Source of the DNA: JBDREW01 sp043819385
GTDB taxonomy: Bacteria; Patescibacteriota; Minisyncoccia; Minisyncoccales; GWA2-38-27
DNA length: 34,207 nucleotides
Assembly (NCBI GenBank): GCA_043819385.1
Contig: JBDREW010000042.1
Location: forward strand, 1 to 34,207
Reading direction: 5' to 3'
The notes below the pieces were generated by a model. The model was not told the origin of the DNA, did not search any database, and worked only from the letters and a program-made list of their open reading frames with translations. Positions 6,458 through 14,897 of the stretch are shown piece by piece. The translations under genes and the position numbers were made by a program. Every line of letters begins with the position of its first letter. Position 1 is the first letter of the stretch.

Positions 6458-8971
6458 ATGTCTAAAAAATTTATTTATATTTTATCTATAATTATAATTT
6501 CATTAATTGTTGGGGGAATAGGTGTTTATTTTAGTTCTAATGTAAAAGCAGATAGTGATTGTTATACAAATCATCATAGCTTTGAAGAATGGAAAGAAAT
6601 TAAAGAAGAAAAATCAAAAGAGATAAAAATTTTAAATGATTATTTGCCGTGCTATAACGCCAAATATGATGCAGTTAATGCATATGGTCAAGCGCAATGG
6701 GATGGAAAAACAAGTGCAGAAGGTTTGGCAGTATTAAAAGCTAGTGCAGATGCATTAAAAGCATCATGTATAACACCAGATGGGTTAAAAGATAATTGTG
6801 ATGGTTATAATGGTCCATATTGTGATAATAGATATCCATGGCATCAAATAAATCTTACGCTTGAAGAATATATAGTTAGTAAAGAAAACTATATCAATAA
6901 TACAGTTCTTCCATCTTTAGAACAACTTGAAAAAACTTGTGGAACAGGGGCAGGAGATGTGGTTGTGGATGATGTAGACAATGAAGAGGAGGAGGAAGAA
7001 GAAATTGAAGGGGATGTTAAAATAACAGTAGATAATAATAATTTAATGGCAAATGGAATGTCTAATACTATTATTAATATTGTTGTTGCTGATAAAGATG
7101 AAAAAAAGGTCTCTGGTAAATCATTAACATTTAGAATAAATAATAATAATAATTTGATAGAAGAGGGTACTTTATCTTTAAAAAGTGCTTTGACAAATAG
7201 TAATGGTAAAGCGAGTATTGAATATACAGCTCCTGTAATTGGAGATCCTAATTTTAAAGGAGGAACAGTCAAAATAGAAGTATCTATTGGTGAAAAAACT
7301 TTTGATAAAGATATTAATTTAATTCCAGCTATTTTAATAAAGGGTAAAGTTGTAGATATCAAAGGAGTTATTTTTCCTAATATTCCAATAAAATATTATT
7401 GCTATAAGGAAGGAGGTGGCAAATTTTTAAATGAATTGTCTTCAAATGAAAAAGGAGAGTTTTTTATAGCTGGAATAAAAGATAAAAATTGTACAATAAA
7501 TATTGGTTATAAATTTCAGAACTACATAACTATTAATAAAAGTGATATAGAAGCTCCGTTTGATTTGGGAACATTAATATTAGCAACAAGAAAAGAATTT
7601 GAAAAAGATACATCAGAAAAAATAATAAATATGCTTATCAGAAGTGGAATGGAAAAAGCTGAAGCAAATGAGATAATCAATAATATTAGTTTTGATTATG
7701 ATAATGGTGGGCCTGAATTTTATAATGAAAGACCTACTTGGGCAAGAGAAAAATTAGGATTACCTGGTTGGGCATCTTTAAGAATTCCAAGCGAACAATA
7801 TTGGCCTAATGCAGAATGGGATACAATTTTTCATGAATATGGGCATGTTGTTATGTTTGGTCTTGCTTATGATGAAGATGCAGAAACAGGAGAAGATCAT
7901 GATATATGGACAAAAACAAATCGAGATACAGCTTTTGATGAAGCAAGAGCTCATTTCTTTTCTTTGTTAATGTTAAGAGAGACCAATAGAAATGGAGACA
8001 TAGCAGATGAATTTATCAGAGATACAGCACTTTCATCATTAGAGAGTGAGAAAGTTGAAGGAAACAGGATTGAGGGCGTAATTACGACCTTTTGGGAAAA
8101 GGTTTATGGTAGTCAGATATATGTATGTCCAAGTTGTGTTATAAGAGATTTTATGGATATTCAAAATAAATTTAAAGATGATAAAGGAAGATCGCCAAGA
8201 ACAATAGAAGAATGGATAGATGGGGAAAAATTAATGCGTCAAGGAGATAGAATCTATGGAATAGCAAATGATTTAAAAATAAATCATAATGGTTCAATTG
8301 ATGTAGGTTATGATCAAACACTCGAAACAGATAAAATAACACTTGAAATTGAAGGAGATGGTGAAATGTCAGCTGTTTATGGTGGAGTAGGAAAAAAGAG
8401 AACAGTTACAGGTCAGGTAGAATTAAAAGTAAATGAAGAAATTGAAACAAAAAATTCAAATGGAAAGATTGTTTTTCCAGATGGTTCATATATTAAATTA
8501 AGACCAGGTGCTAAAGCACAAGTTTTCAATAGAAATTTTGTAATTATCCGTAATGGTAATACTTTAATTCGTGTTTTAAAAAGAGATGAAGAGTTTCAAA
8601 TAGTATCTCCAGAATCTAATATAATAGTAAAAGTTAAGGGAACAACTCTTGAAACAATTGTTGATGATAATGGCAACACAATAATAAAGTTAATTGAAGG
8701 AGAAGTTGATATTACTGATTTAGAGGGTAATCATTTAGAAAAATTATTGGCAGGCGAGCAATATAATTCGTTAACAAAGGAAAAATCAGAATTTGATGCT
8801 AACAAATCGTTAGAAGAATGGGAGGAAGAAAAAGAAAAGGATTATATTGAAAATCAAGAAGATGGAAAAGAAACAAAGAAAATTCCTTTTAGTTTTTTCA
8901 TAATAATAGGGGTATTAATTATTGGAGCAGGTACTTTCTTTATTATTAAGAAAAAACAACAAACTATTTAG
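6458..8971 (+). CDS. cell-surface HExxH metalloprotease-like protein with FecR-like domain
   Basis: 837 aa. N-terminal membrane/signal segment (about 4-30); a Cys-containing region to about 165; an acidic Glu-rich linker; an Ig-like (invasin/Big_1-type) domain from about 188 to 285; a zincin region with HEYGH at 459-463 and a possible third ligand E495 in FDEARAHFF; a FecR-like domain near 665-770 (FPDGSYIKLRPGAKA, KVKGTTLETIVDD, LIEGEVDI); and a C-terminal membrane helix followed by KKKQQTI. The layout suggests an envelope-anchored enzyme with its catalytic part outside. The protease call rests on the HExxH motif and context. The gene stands alone between two matching palindromes and is convergent with hsp20. 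Confidence 0.75.
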   Translation: MSKKFIYILSIIIISLIVGGIGVYFSSNVKADSDCYTNHHSFEEWKEIKEEKSKEIKILNDYLPCYNAKYDAVNAYGQAQWDGKTSAEGLAVLKASADALKASCITPDGLKDNCDGYNGPYCDNRYPWHQINLTLEEYIVSKENYINNTVLPSLEQLEKTCGTGAGDVVVDDVDNEEEEEEEIEGDVKITVDNNNLMANGMSNTIINIVVADKDEKKVSGKSLTFRINNNNNLIEEGTLSLKSALTNSNGKASIEYTAPVIGDPNFKGGTVKIEVSIGEKTFDKDINLIPAILIKGKVVDIKGVIFPNIPIKYYCYKEGGGKFLNELSSNEKGEFFIAGIKDKNCTINIGYKFQNYITINKSDIEAPFDLGTLILATRKEFEKDTSEKIINMLIRSGMEKAEANEIINNISFDYDNGGPEFYNERPTWAREKLGLPGWASLRIPSEQYWPNAEWDTIFHEYGHVVMFGLAYDEDAETGEDHDIWTKTNRDTAFDEARAHFFSLLMLRETNRNGDIADEFIRDTALSSLESEKVEGNRIEGVITTFWEKVYGSQIYVCPSCVIRDFMDIQNKFKDDKGRSPRTIEEWIDGEKLMRQGDRIYGIANDLKINHNGSIDVGYDQTLETDKITLEIEGDGEMSAVYGGVGKKRTVTGQVELKVNEEIETKNSNGKIVFPDGSYIKLRPGAKAQVFNRNFVIIRNGNTLIRVLKRDEEFQIVSPESNIIVKVKGTTLETIVDDNGNTIIKLIEGEVDITDLEGNHLEKLLAGEQYNSLTKEKSEFDANKSLEEWEEEKEKDYIENQEDGKETKKIPFSFFIIIGVLIIGAGTFFIIKKKQQTI

Positions 8972-9018
8972 AATTAGATAGAGAAAGATTTGAATGGATA
9001 TGAAATAGACATAAATAT

Positions 9019-9055
9019 AAAAGTTGCGGGGGCTAAGCCCCCGCAACTTTTGTTT
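9019..9055. terminator. bidirectional GC-rich palindromic terminator
   Basis: AAAAGTTGCGGGGGCT (9019-9034) and its complement (9036-9051) with flanking T-runs, between the convergent protease and hsp20 genes. It is nearly the same sequence as 6308-6340. Confidence 0.85.
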
Positions 9056-9084
9056 AATGATGATTTTAAGTTTTTTATTCTGAT

Positions 9085-9960
9085 TTATTCTTTTACATTG
9101 ATTTTTTTAATTCCTTCTCTTTCTACTTTTGGCATTCTTATTGTTAAAATTCCATTTTTCATTTTAGCTTCCGCTTGTCCTGAATTAACTTCAACAGGTA
9201 AAATAATTTCTCTTGAAAAATATCCCCAATGACATTCTTGATAAAAATAATTTTTATCGTTTTTTTCTTCTGACATTTCTCTCTTTCCTTTTATCAAAAC
9301 CATATCATCTTCAATTGTTATATCTAAATCTTCTGGTCTCATACCAGCGATAGCTGATTGAACAACAATTTCTTTGTCTGTTTCATAAAGGTCAACTACT
9401 AATTGTCCTTCCGGCTCAAACCATTTTTTGTCTTTATCTTTTATTGGCTTGATAGGTGATATTTCTTTTTCTACTTTAATTATTCTCTTCTTTAAAATTT
9501 CTTTTTTTTCTTTTTTATATAAAGGTTTCTTTATTTTTGTTTTTTTCTTTTTGGGAAAATCATCATAATCTTCTTCTTCTTTTTCAATAAATTCTTCAAT
9601 AGATGGAACAATTTCAGCTGTTTTTATCTTTGTCTTTTTAAAAGGATTTATTCCGAGATTATTTCCTATTAATGTTTTTTTAAAATCAGTTTCTTCAAGA
9701 TTAGTTTCAGTATATTCTCTATTATTATCATTTTCATCAGAAATTTCTTCTTCAGGAGTTTCTTCATCTATTTCTTCTTCAATTTCTAATTTTTTTTCAT
9801 TTTCAGGAATATTATCAATTTCTTTTGGTTCTTCTTCTTTTAGTTCTTCAGGGGTTATTTCTTCTGTTATTGGTAATTCTTCATTATTTTCATCTACGTC
9901 TATATTAGAAACTTTTTTAACATTCATTCCTTTTTTTAATTTGTCTAAAAATGTTGACAT
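9085..9960 (-). CDS. small heat shock protein (Hsp20/alpha-crystallin) with long charged N-terminus
   Basis: 291 aa. The C-terminal third (about 180-282) is an alpha-crystallin domain: EGQLVVDLYETDKEIVV, AIAGMRPEDLDITIEDDMVLIKGKR, the GYFSREIILP strand, MKNGILTIRMPK, and a short tail IKKINV. Hsp20 proteins are ATP-independent holdases. The first ~135 residues are acidic low complexity (EEE, EEITPEELKEEEP) and 136-165 is Lys-rich, roughly doubling the usual Hsp20 length of ~150. The extension has no recognised fold and is probably disordered. Confidence 0.88.
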   Translation of the reverse strand: MSTFLDKLKKGMNVKKVSNIDVDENNEELPITEEITPEELKEEEPKEIDNIPENEKKLEIEEEIDEETPEEEISDENDNNREYTETNLEETDFKKTLIGNNLGINPFKKTKIKTAEIVPSIEEFIEKEEEDYDDFPKKKKTKIKKPLYKKEKKEILKKRIIKVEKEISPIKPIKDKDKKWFEPEGQLVVDLYETDKEIVVQSAIAGMRPEDLDITIEDDMVLIKGKREMSEEKNDKNYFYQECHWGYFSREIILPVEVNSGQAEAKMKNGILTIRMPKVEREGIKKINVKE

Positions 9961-10027
9961 AAGATATAATACGAATTTACGAATAAAATGCTAATTTATA
10001 GATTAGTATAAGATTTTTAGATTAGTA

Positions 10028-10729
10028 TTATTTTACTTTACAAGTGCTTTTAATATTTTTAAGTTTTTTAAACTGAACAGATACAAAATAGGCAAGTCCT
10101 ATTAAGACCATTATTGGAATAAGTATAAAATATGAATTGTCTTCTACTTTTATTATAGAGAAATTATAGATTCCATGCAAGAAAGTTGATATTGCTAACC
10201 CTATTATAATCAATCCAATACGATTTTTTTTATAAAGAGACATTGCTAAGAAAAATCCTATTGTTCCAGAACATAAAGCATGTAAAAAAGTAGCGCCTAT
10301 AAAGCGAATAGCACTAATAGATATTATTTCTTGAAAAGGCACTATAGGTAATAAAACTAATATATTTTCTAATGCAGCAAAACCTAAAGCAGCAACAATC
10401 ATATAAATCATAGCATCAATTGGTTCATCAAATTCTGAATTGTTTAATATTTTTTCTCGTATTATTAGATATTTTATAAATTCTTCTATAAAAGCAACTC
10501 CAATAAACCAGTATAAAACTGAAATAAGAAATGGAGAAATATTTAATTCAATTATAAAGTCAGAAATTCCCATTTCTATTAAAGCGGCTGGGAAAGTAAT
10601 TAACATTCCAAAAAAGAAGATTTTTAAAATCATTTTGTTTGATTCAGGATGAGAATCTTTGCGTAAAAAAAATAAAAGCCAGATAAAACTAGGTGCTAAT
10701 CCAAAAAAAATAATATTAATTATTGACAT
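10028..10729 (-). CDS. PrsW-family intramembrane protease
   Basis: 233 aa, about seven to eight membrane segments. The motifs of PrsW glutamic-type intramembrane proteases are present: EEFIK at 82-86 (EExxK), FAALEN at 117-122, FLHALCSG with H150, and FLHGIYNF with H185. In Bacillus PrsW cuts an anti-sigma factor; related CPBP/PrsW proteins have varied roles, so the substrate here is unknown. It follows valS in the same direction, with a family B hairpin in the 55-bp gap. Confidence 0.85.
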   Translation of the reverse strand: MSIINIIFFGLAPSFIWLLFFLRKDSHPESNKMILKIFFFGMLITFPAALIEMGISDFIIELNISPFLISVLYWFIGVAFIEEFIKYLIIREKILNNSEFDEPIDAMIYMIVAALGFAALENILVLLPIVPFQEIISISAIRFIGATFLHALCSGTIGFFLAMSLYKKNRIGLIIIGLAISTFLHGIYNFSIIKVEDNSYFILIPIMVLIGLAYFVSVQFKKLKNIKSTCKVK

Positions 10730-10740
10730 ATAAATTATCC

Positions 10741-10774
10741 ACCCGCATCGCTACGCGAAGCGTTGCGGGCGGGT
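10741..10774. repeat. family B hairpin repeat, intergenic
   Basis: ACCCGCATCGCTACGCGAAG followed by CGTTGCGGGCGGGT, an imperfect palindrome (CCCGCA..TGCGGG, CGCT..AGCG) between valS and the PrsW gene. Its complement matches the copy at 27580-27617 nearly base for base. Confidence 0.85.
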
Positions 10775-10784
10775 GAGTTTTAAG

Positions 10785-12989
10785 TTATAAGTTATTAGAT
10801 CTTGGCCACTTTTCAATCATTAAAGATTCTTTTTTATCTTTAATTGGAAGTTTTTGATAAATCTCTTCTGTAATAAATGGAATAAATGGATGTAAAAGTA
10901 TTAAAGAATTTAATAAAACATAAAGTAAAATTTGTTCAGTTTCTTTATTATTTTGATTTTTTGACTTTTCAATATAGCAATCACAGAAATCATGCCAGAA
11001 AAAATCGTATAGAGTATGAGAAGCTTTTCCAAATTGAAATTTTTTTAAATCACTATCAATAGATTTTATGGTTTTATTTAACTGATTAAGTATTTTTTTA
11101 TCAGCAATAGTTAAATTTTTATCTTTTGGTTGTGTGATTTTAATATCTGAACTTTTAATTTGTTGCAATACAAATCTGCTTGCGTTCCAGATTTTATTAC
11201 AAAACTTTTTGCCCATTATTATATTATCTTCTGTGAATTTAATGTCTTGATTGCCCATTATTTGAAAAGAAATTCCAAATCTTACAGCATCAGATCCATA
11301 AATATCAATAAGTTTTAATGGGTCTATCCCAGTTCCAAGAGATTTTGACATTCTTTTTCCGTTGAGCGTTAAAACAGTTGCATGAATATATACATCATTG
11401 AAGGGCTCTTTATTCATAAATTCCATTCCGGAAAAAATCATTCTTACAACCCATAAATTCATTATATCACGAGCAGTAGATAAAACATTAGTAGGATAAA
11501 AAGTTTCTAAATCGTTTTTGATTTTTGATTTTTGATTTTTGATTTTACTATCTGGCCAACCTAAAACAGCAAAAGGCCATAAAGCAGAACTAAACCAAGT
11601 ATCTAAAACATCATTTGATTGTTCATATCCTTTAGGAGGATTATCACCGACATAAATATCTTTTTTATAAGTTTTTGAATCCAAATTTTTGATTTTTGCA
11701 TTTTGATTTTTAATTTCAGATTGCCATACTGGTAATCTGTGTCCCCACCATATTTGTCTTGAAATACACCAATCCTTGATATTTTTAAGCCAATCAAAAT
11801 ATGATTTTTCAAAGTTTTTAGGGTGTAGTTTAATTTTTCCGTTTTTAACTGATTTTTCAGCCATTTTTGCTAATTTATCCATTTTTAAAAACCATTGCAA
11901 AGATGGAATAAGCTCAATGGTTGTATTACAACGATAGCATTTTGGAACTTGATGATTATAATCTTCTATTTTTTCTATAATATTTTGTTTTTCTAAGTCT
12001 TCAATAACTTTTTCTCTAGCTTCAGTGATTTTTAGTCCTTGATATTGAGTTGGGGCTTGTTTTGTAATTTTGCCTTTTTCATCAATTATTTTAACAGATT
12101 TTAACTTGTGATTTTGGCCTATTTCGTAATCAACTAAACTATGAGCTGGAGTAACTTTTACAGCTCCTGTTCCAAAATCTTTGTCAATTAATCTATCAGT
12201 AATAATTGGTATTTCTTTGTTTGCTAATGGAAGAATTACTTTTTCCCCCATTAAATTTTTGTATCTTTGATCTTTTGGATTTACGGCAACAGCAGTATCT
12301 CCAAGCATTGTTTCTGGCCGTGTTGTGGCTACAATAATATATTTTGTTTTTAGTTTTTTATTTTCTAACTTGTATTTTATATACCATAATTTACCTTTAA
12401 TTTCTTTGTATACTAATTCTAAATCTGACAAACTTGTAGCACAACGTGGGCACCAATTGACTACTCTTTCTCCTTGATAAATTAGGCCCTTTTTATGGTA
12501 ATGCAAAAATGCTTGTTTTACTGCTTTTGCATAATTATCATCCATTGTAAATCTTGTTCTTGACCAATCACAAGAAGCTCCCATTTTTTTTAATTGATTT
12601 AATATCTTATCTCCATATTCTTTTTTCCATTTCCAAACTTCTTTTATGAATTCTTCTCTACCGAAATCAAATCTTGTTTTATCTTCTTTTTTTAGTTTTT
12701 TTTCAACTACATTTTGAGTAGCAATTCCAGCATGGTCTGTTCCAGGAACCCAAAGAGTTTTGAGTCCTTGCATTCTTTTAGAACGGATTAAAATATCTTG
12801 GATTACTGTATTTAAAGCATGTCCCATATGTAGCTCTCCAGTAACATTTGGAGGGGGAATAACAATTGTATATGGTATTTTATGATTTTTTGGCAATTTG
12901 TCTGGATTAAAAAAACCTGACTTTTCCCAAAGACGATAAATTTTGTCTTCTGTTTCTTTTGGATTATATGATTTAGATAACTCTTCCAT
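10785..12989 (-). CDS. valS: valyl-tRNA synthetase
   Basis: 734-aa class Ia synthetase charging tRNA-Val. The HIGH motif is HMGH (54-57) within PPNVTGELHMGHALN; the KMSKS motif is RMSKS (546-550). Editing-domain signatures are present (TRPETMLGDTAVAVNP, GTGAVKVTPAHSLVDYEIG), as are WWGHRLPVW and DVLDTWFSSALWPF. It is shorter than the usual ~850-950 aa and lacks the C-terminal coiled-coil. Two loops, after PVWQ and after LGWPD, hold KIKNQ-type insertions encoded by AAAATCA repeats. Start ATG at 12989 gives the typical N-terminus LSKSYNPKETEDKIY. Confidence 0.96.
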   Translation of the reverse strand: MEELSKSYNPKETEDKIYRLWEKSGFFNPDKLPKNHKIPYTIVIPPPNVTGELHMGHALNTVIQDILIRSKRMQGLKTLWVPGTDHAGIATQNVVEKKLKKEDKTRFDFGREEFIKEVWKWKKEYGDKILNQLKKMGASCDWSRTRFTMDDNYAKAVKQAFLHYHKKGLIYQGERVVNWCPRCATSLSDLELVYKEIKGKLWYIKYKLENKKLKTKYIIVATTRPETMLGDTAVAVNPKDQRYKNLMGEKVILPLANKEIPIITDRLIDKDFGTGAVKVTPAHSLVDYEIGQNHKLKSVKIIDEKGKITKQAPTQYQGLKITEAREKVIEDLEKQNIIEKIEDYNHQVPKCYRCNTTIELIPSLQWFLKMDKLAKMAEKSVKNGKIKLHPKNFEKSYFDWLKNIKDWCISRQIWWGHRLPVWQSEIKNQNAKIKNLDSKTYKKDIYVGDNPPKGYEQSNDVLDTWFSSALWPFAVLGWPDSKIKNQKSKIKNDLETFYPTNVLSTARDIMNLWVVRMIFSGMEFMNKEPFNDVYIHATVLTLNGKRMSKSLGTGIDPLKLIDIYGSDAVRFGISFQIMGNQDIKFTEDNIIMGKKFCNKIWNASRFVLQQIKSSDIKITQPKDKNLTIADKKILNQLNKTIKSIDSDLKKFQFGKASHTLYDFFWHDFCDCYIEKSKNQNNKETEQILLYVLLNSLILLHPFIPFITEEIYQKLPIKDKKESLMIEKWPRSNNL
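11515..11546. repeat. AAAATCA heptamer repeat translated within valS
   Basis: Four TTTTTGA units on the plus strand (AAAATCA-type on the coding strand) encode SKIKNQKSKIKN between LGWPD and DLETFYPT. A degenerate relative at 11683-11712 encodes EIKNQNAKIKN after PVWQ. Confidence 0.75.
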
Positions 12990-13011
12990 AATCTATTCTC
13001 AAATTTATTCT

Positions 13012-13047
13012 CAGTATAGAGGCCCAGTATGGAGGCCTTGCCTCTAT
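13012..13047. repeat. short inverted repeat between valS and tsaD
   Basis: ATAGAGGC (13016-13023) pairs with GCCTCTAT (13040-13047); CAGTATAGAGGC and CAGTATGGAGGC are also directly repeated. There is no T-run on either side, so a terminator role is doubtful. Confidence 0.5.
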
Positions 13048-13101
13048 ATTCTCTTTTATATTACTTAATTGATTTTAACATATTTTATTTGATTTTTGAA
13101 T

Positions 13102-14322
13102 TTATTCAATTCTTAAATTCGGCTCTGCTTTAATATCTTGCCAGTTTTCTTTTGTTTTATTTTTCCAGCGAAAATAGCCTGCTATTGCTATCATAACAGC
13201 ATTGTCAGTAGATAATGATGAGTCAGGTATTAGTAATTTGGTCTTAGGTATTTCTTTTTTGATTTTTTGTTTAAATTGTTTGCGTAGTTCTTGATTCGCA
13301 GTTACTCCTCCACCTAAAATTATTGTTTTTGCGTTATAGTTTTTGCTTGCTTTTATGGTTTTTTTAATTAAAACATCAATAATTGATTGTTGGATTTCAA
13401 TACACATTTCTTGAATATATTTTTTGCTTTTTCTTATTTTCAAAGGTCTTTTTTTAAAATCATATAAAACAGCTGTTTTTAATCCTGAAAAACTAAAATC
13501 ATAATCTTTAGTATTTATCATTGGTCTTGGTAAAATAATATCTAATTTTATTTTTTTAGTTTTAATTTGAGAAGCAATTTTAGCGATTTCTGGGCCACCA
13601 GGATAGGGAAGTCCTAATATTTTTGCTGTTTTGTCAAAACATTCTCCCCCTGCATCATCTCTTGTTTCTCCTAATATTTTATATTTTCCGAAATTTGTCA
13701 TAAGAACAAGTTGAGTGTGACCTCCAGAAACAATAAGTCCAATAATCGGAAAAGATGTTTTTGTTAATGGATTTTTAATATTATTTACAAATAAATGAGC
13801 TTTAATATGATTTACTGAAAGAATTGGAATATCCCAAAAATATGATAATGATTTGGCAAAATTAACTCCAACCCATAAACAAGGATCTAATCCTGGACCA
13901 TTTGTTACAGCAATTAAATCAATATTTGGTTTCTGATATTTTTCTAAAAACTTTATTAGTTTTTCAGCTAAATCTTTCTCTCTTTCAAGTATTTCTTTTA
14001 ATTTCTTAATTTTCTTGCCCACAACGCTTCCCGCTGTAAGCGGGATGCAGGCGGGTGTTTCTAATTTTATTGTTATTTTTTTTAATAATTTTGATTTTTT
14101 AAGTGATTCTTCTAATGCAGGAAGAATATTTTTTTGATGTTCTCTTTTAGCGAGTGCTGGATATACTCCACCCCATTTTTTATGAACTTCTATTTGAGAA
14201 GAAATAATGTTAGATAAAATCTTAAAATCAGGTATTTTTTTTGTACCTGCTTTAATTATTGCTATTCCAGTATCATCACAGCTTGTTTCAATTGCTAAAA
14301 TTGTTATTTGTTTTTGTTCCAT
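13102..14322 (-). CDS. tsaD: tRNA threonylcarbamoyladenosine transferase TsaD, with insertion
   Basis: 406 aa, about 60 longer than typical TsaD. It transfers the threonylcarbamoyl group to A37 of ANN-decoding tRNAs together with TsaB/TsaE. ASKHA motifs: ILAIETSCDDTGIAI at the N-terminus, NGPGLDPCLWVGVNFAKSL, metal ligands H172 and H176 (NHIKAH), GGHTQLVLM, DDAGGECFDKTAKILGLPYPG and ILGGGVTANQELR. The extra segment, residues about 82-130, precedes NIDLIAVTNGPG and is Lys-rich; residues about 89-102 (TPACIPLTAGSVVG) are translated from a family B hairpin. The insertion is in a loop before the active site, so the enzyme is probably functional. Confidence 0.95.
   Translation of the reverse strand: MEQKQITILAIETSCDDTGIAIIKAGTKKIPDFKILSNIISSQIEVHKKWGGVYPALAKREHQKNILPALEESLKKSKLLKKITIKLETPACIPLTAGSVVGKKIKKLKEILEREKDLAEKLIKFLEKYQKPNIDLIAVTNGPGLDPCLWVGVNFAKSLSYFWDIPILSVNHIKAHLFVNNIKNPLTKTSFPIIGLIVSGGHTQLVLMTNFGKYKILGETRDDAGGECFDKTAKILGLPYPGGPEIAKIASQIKTKKIKLDIILPRPMINTKDYDFSFSGLKTAVLYDFKKRPLKIRKSKKYIQEMCIEIQQSIIDVLIKKTIKASKNYNAKTIILGGGVTANQELRKQFKQKIKKEIPKTKLLIPDSSLSTDNAVMIAIAGYFRWKNKTKENWQDIKAEPNLRIE
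14018..14057. repeat. family B hairpin repeat inside tsaD
   Basis: Inner stem TCCCGC-TGTAA-GCGGGA with outer shared blocks CAACGCTTC and GATGCAGGCGGGT. Aligned without gaps over 35 positions (14022-14056) with the copy at 26316-26350 it agrees at 24, and two stem pairs change on both sides. The copy keeps the tsaD reading frame open. Confidence 0.8.
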
Positions 14323-14389
14323 ATTTTTAAATTCTAATCTAAAATATAATATTTTGCAAAGATTTATAGTAAAATATTATACTTCGGTC

Positions 14390-14418
14390 TTGATTTTTTT
14401 CAATTTTAAGGATAGTAT
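14390..14418 (+). promoter_or_regulatory. promoter of tRNA-Glu
   Basis: TTGATT (14390-14395), 17-nt spacer, TAGTAT (14413-14418), ten bases before the mature 5' end. Confidence 0.75.
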
Positions 14419-14427
14419 AAGAAAAAT

Positions 14428-14499
14428 GGTCCCATCGTCTAACGGTTAGGACGCCAGATTTTCAATCTGGCAATCGGGGTTCGATTCCCCGTGGGATCA
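14428..14499 (+). tRNA. tRNA-Glu (anticodon UUC)
   Basis: Acceptor GGTCCCA with TGGGATC (14492-14498), discriminator A. Anticodon stem CCAGA/TCTGG with loop TTTTCAA gives UUC. The D-loop has GG and the T-arm CGGGG-TTCGATT-CCCCG is canonical. No encoded CCA. Its 3' end from the T-loop onward is repeated at 14624-14647. Confidence 0.96.
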
Positions 14500-14647
14500 C
14501 AATGAAAATTAATTATGTTAATAACATAGTTAATTTTTATTTGGTGCTACGTGCAGAGAACCCTGCTACCGAATTGCGACGACGAGCGAAGCGAGAAGGA
14601 GGCAATGTCCTTCGGGCAACTCATTCGATTCCCCGTGGGATCACAAT
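14480..14647 (+). mobile_element. mini-element with duplicated tRNA-Glu 3' end
   Basis: The 24 bp from the T-loop through the discriminator (14480-14503) recur exactly at 14624-14647, 144 bp on, like attL/attR of a tRNA-targeting integrative element. Between them is an AT-rich stretch, an antisense T-arm-like hairpin (GCAGAGAACCCTGC, 14553-14566), and a core (14568-14623) beginning ACCGAATTGCGAC and ending CCTTCGGGCAACTCA. The same core sits in the same relation to tRNA-Ser at 23633-23682. There is no coding capacity, so any enzyme would act in trans. Confidence 0.65.
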
Positions 14648-14692
14648 TAGTAGATAGTATTAAGTATAAAATTGGATATAAGGAATTAGAAT

Positions 14693-14727
14693 AAAAAATG
14701 CCTTAATGAGGTGTTTTATTTTTTGTC
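14693..14727 (+). terminator. probable terminator downstream of tRNA-Glu
   Basis: AAAATGCCT pairs with AGGTGTTTT (two wobbles) around TAATG, followed by ATTTTTT. It separates the tRNA unit from the promoters of the surface-protein gene. Confidence 0.6.
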
Positions 14728-14736
14728 TATTTAGTA

Positions 14737-14765
14737 TTGACAAAGGGTTTAGATTGTTTTAATAT
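14737..14765 (+). promoter_or_regulatory. upstream promoter of the Tyr-rich surface protein
   Basis: TTGACA (14737-14742), 17-nt spacer, TAATAT (14760-14765). Near-consensus sigma-70 type; first of two tandem promoters. Confidence 0.8.
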
Positions 14766-14783
14766 CAAAAAGGTCTAAAAAGC

Positions 14784-14812
14784 TTGACAAAATTGAGGAA
14801 ATGTTTTAGAAT
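14784..14812 (+). promoter_or_regulatory. downstream promoter of the Tyr-rich surface protein
   Basis: TTGACA (14784-14789), 17-nt spacer, TAGAAT (14807-14812), leaving a leader of about 78 nt before ATG 14898. With the promoter 47 bp upstream it suggests strong expression. Confidence 0.8.
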
Positions 14813-14897
14813 GAAGGCAATTTAGAAAGTTAAAAAATCTAATAGATTAAAATTATTTTTAAATATTAGATATAAGATTACAAAAAATAAAAATATT

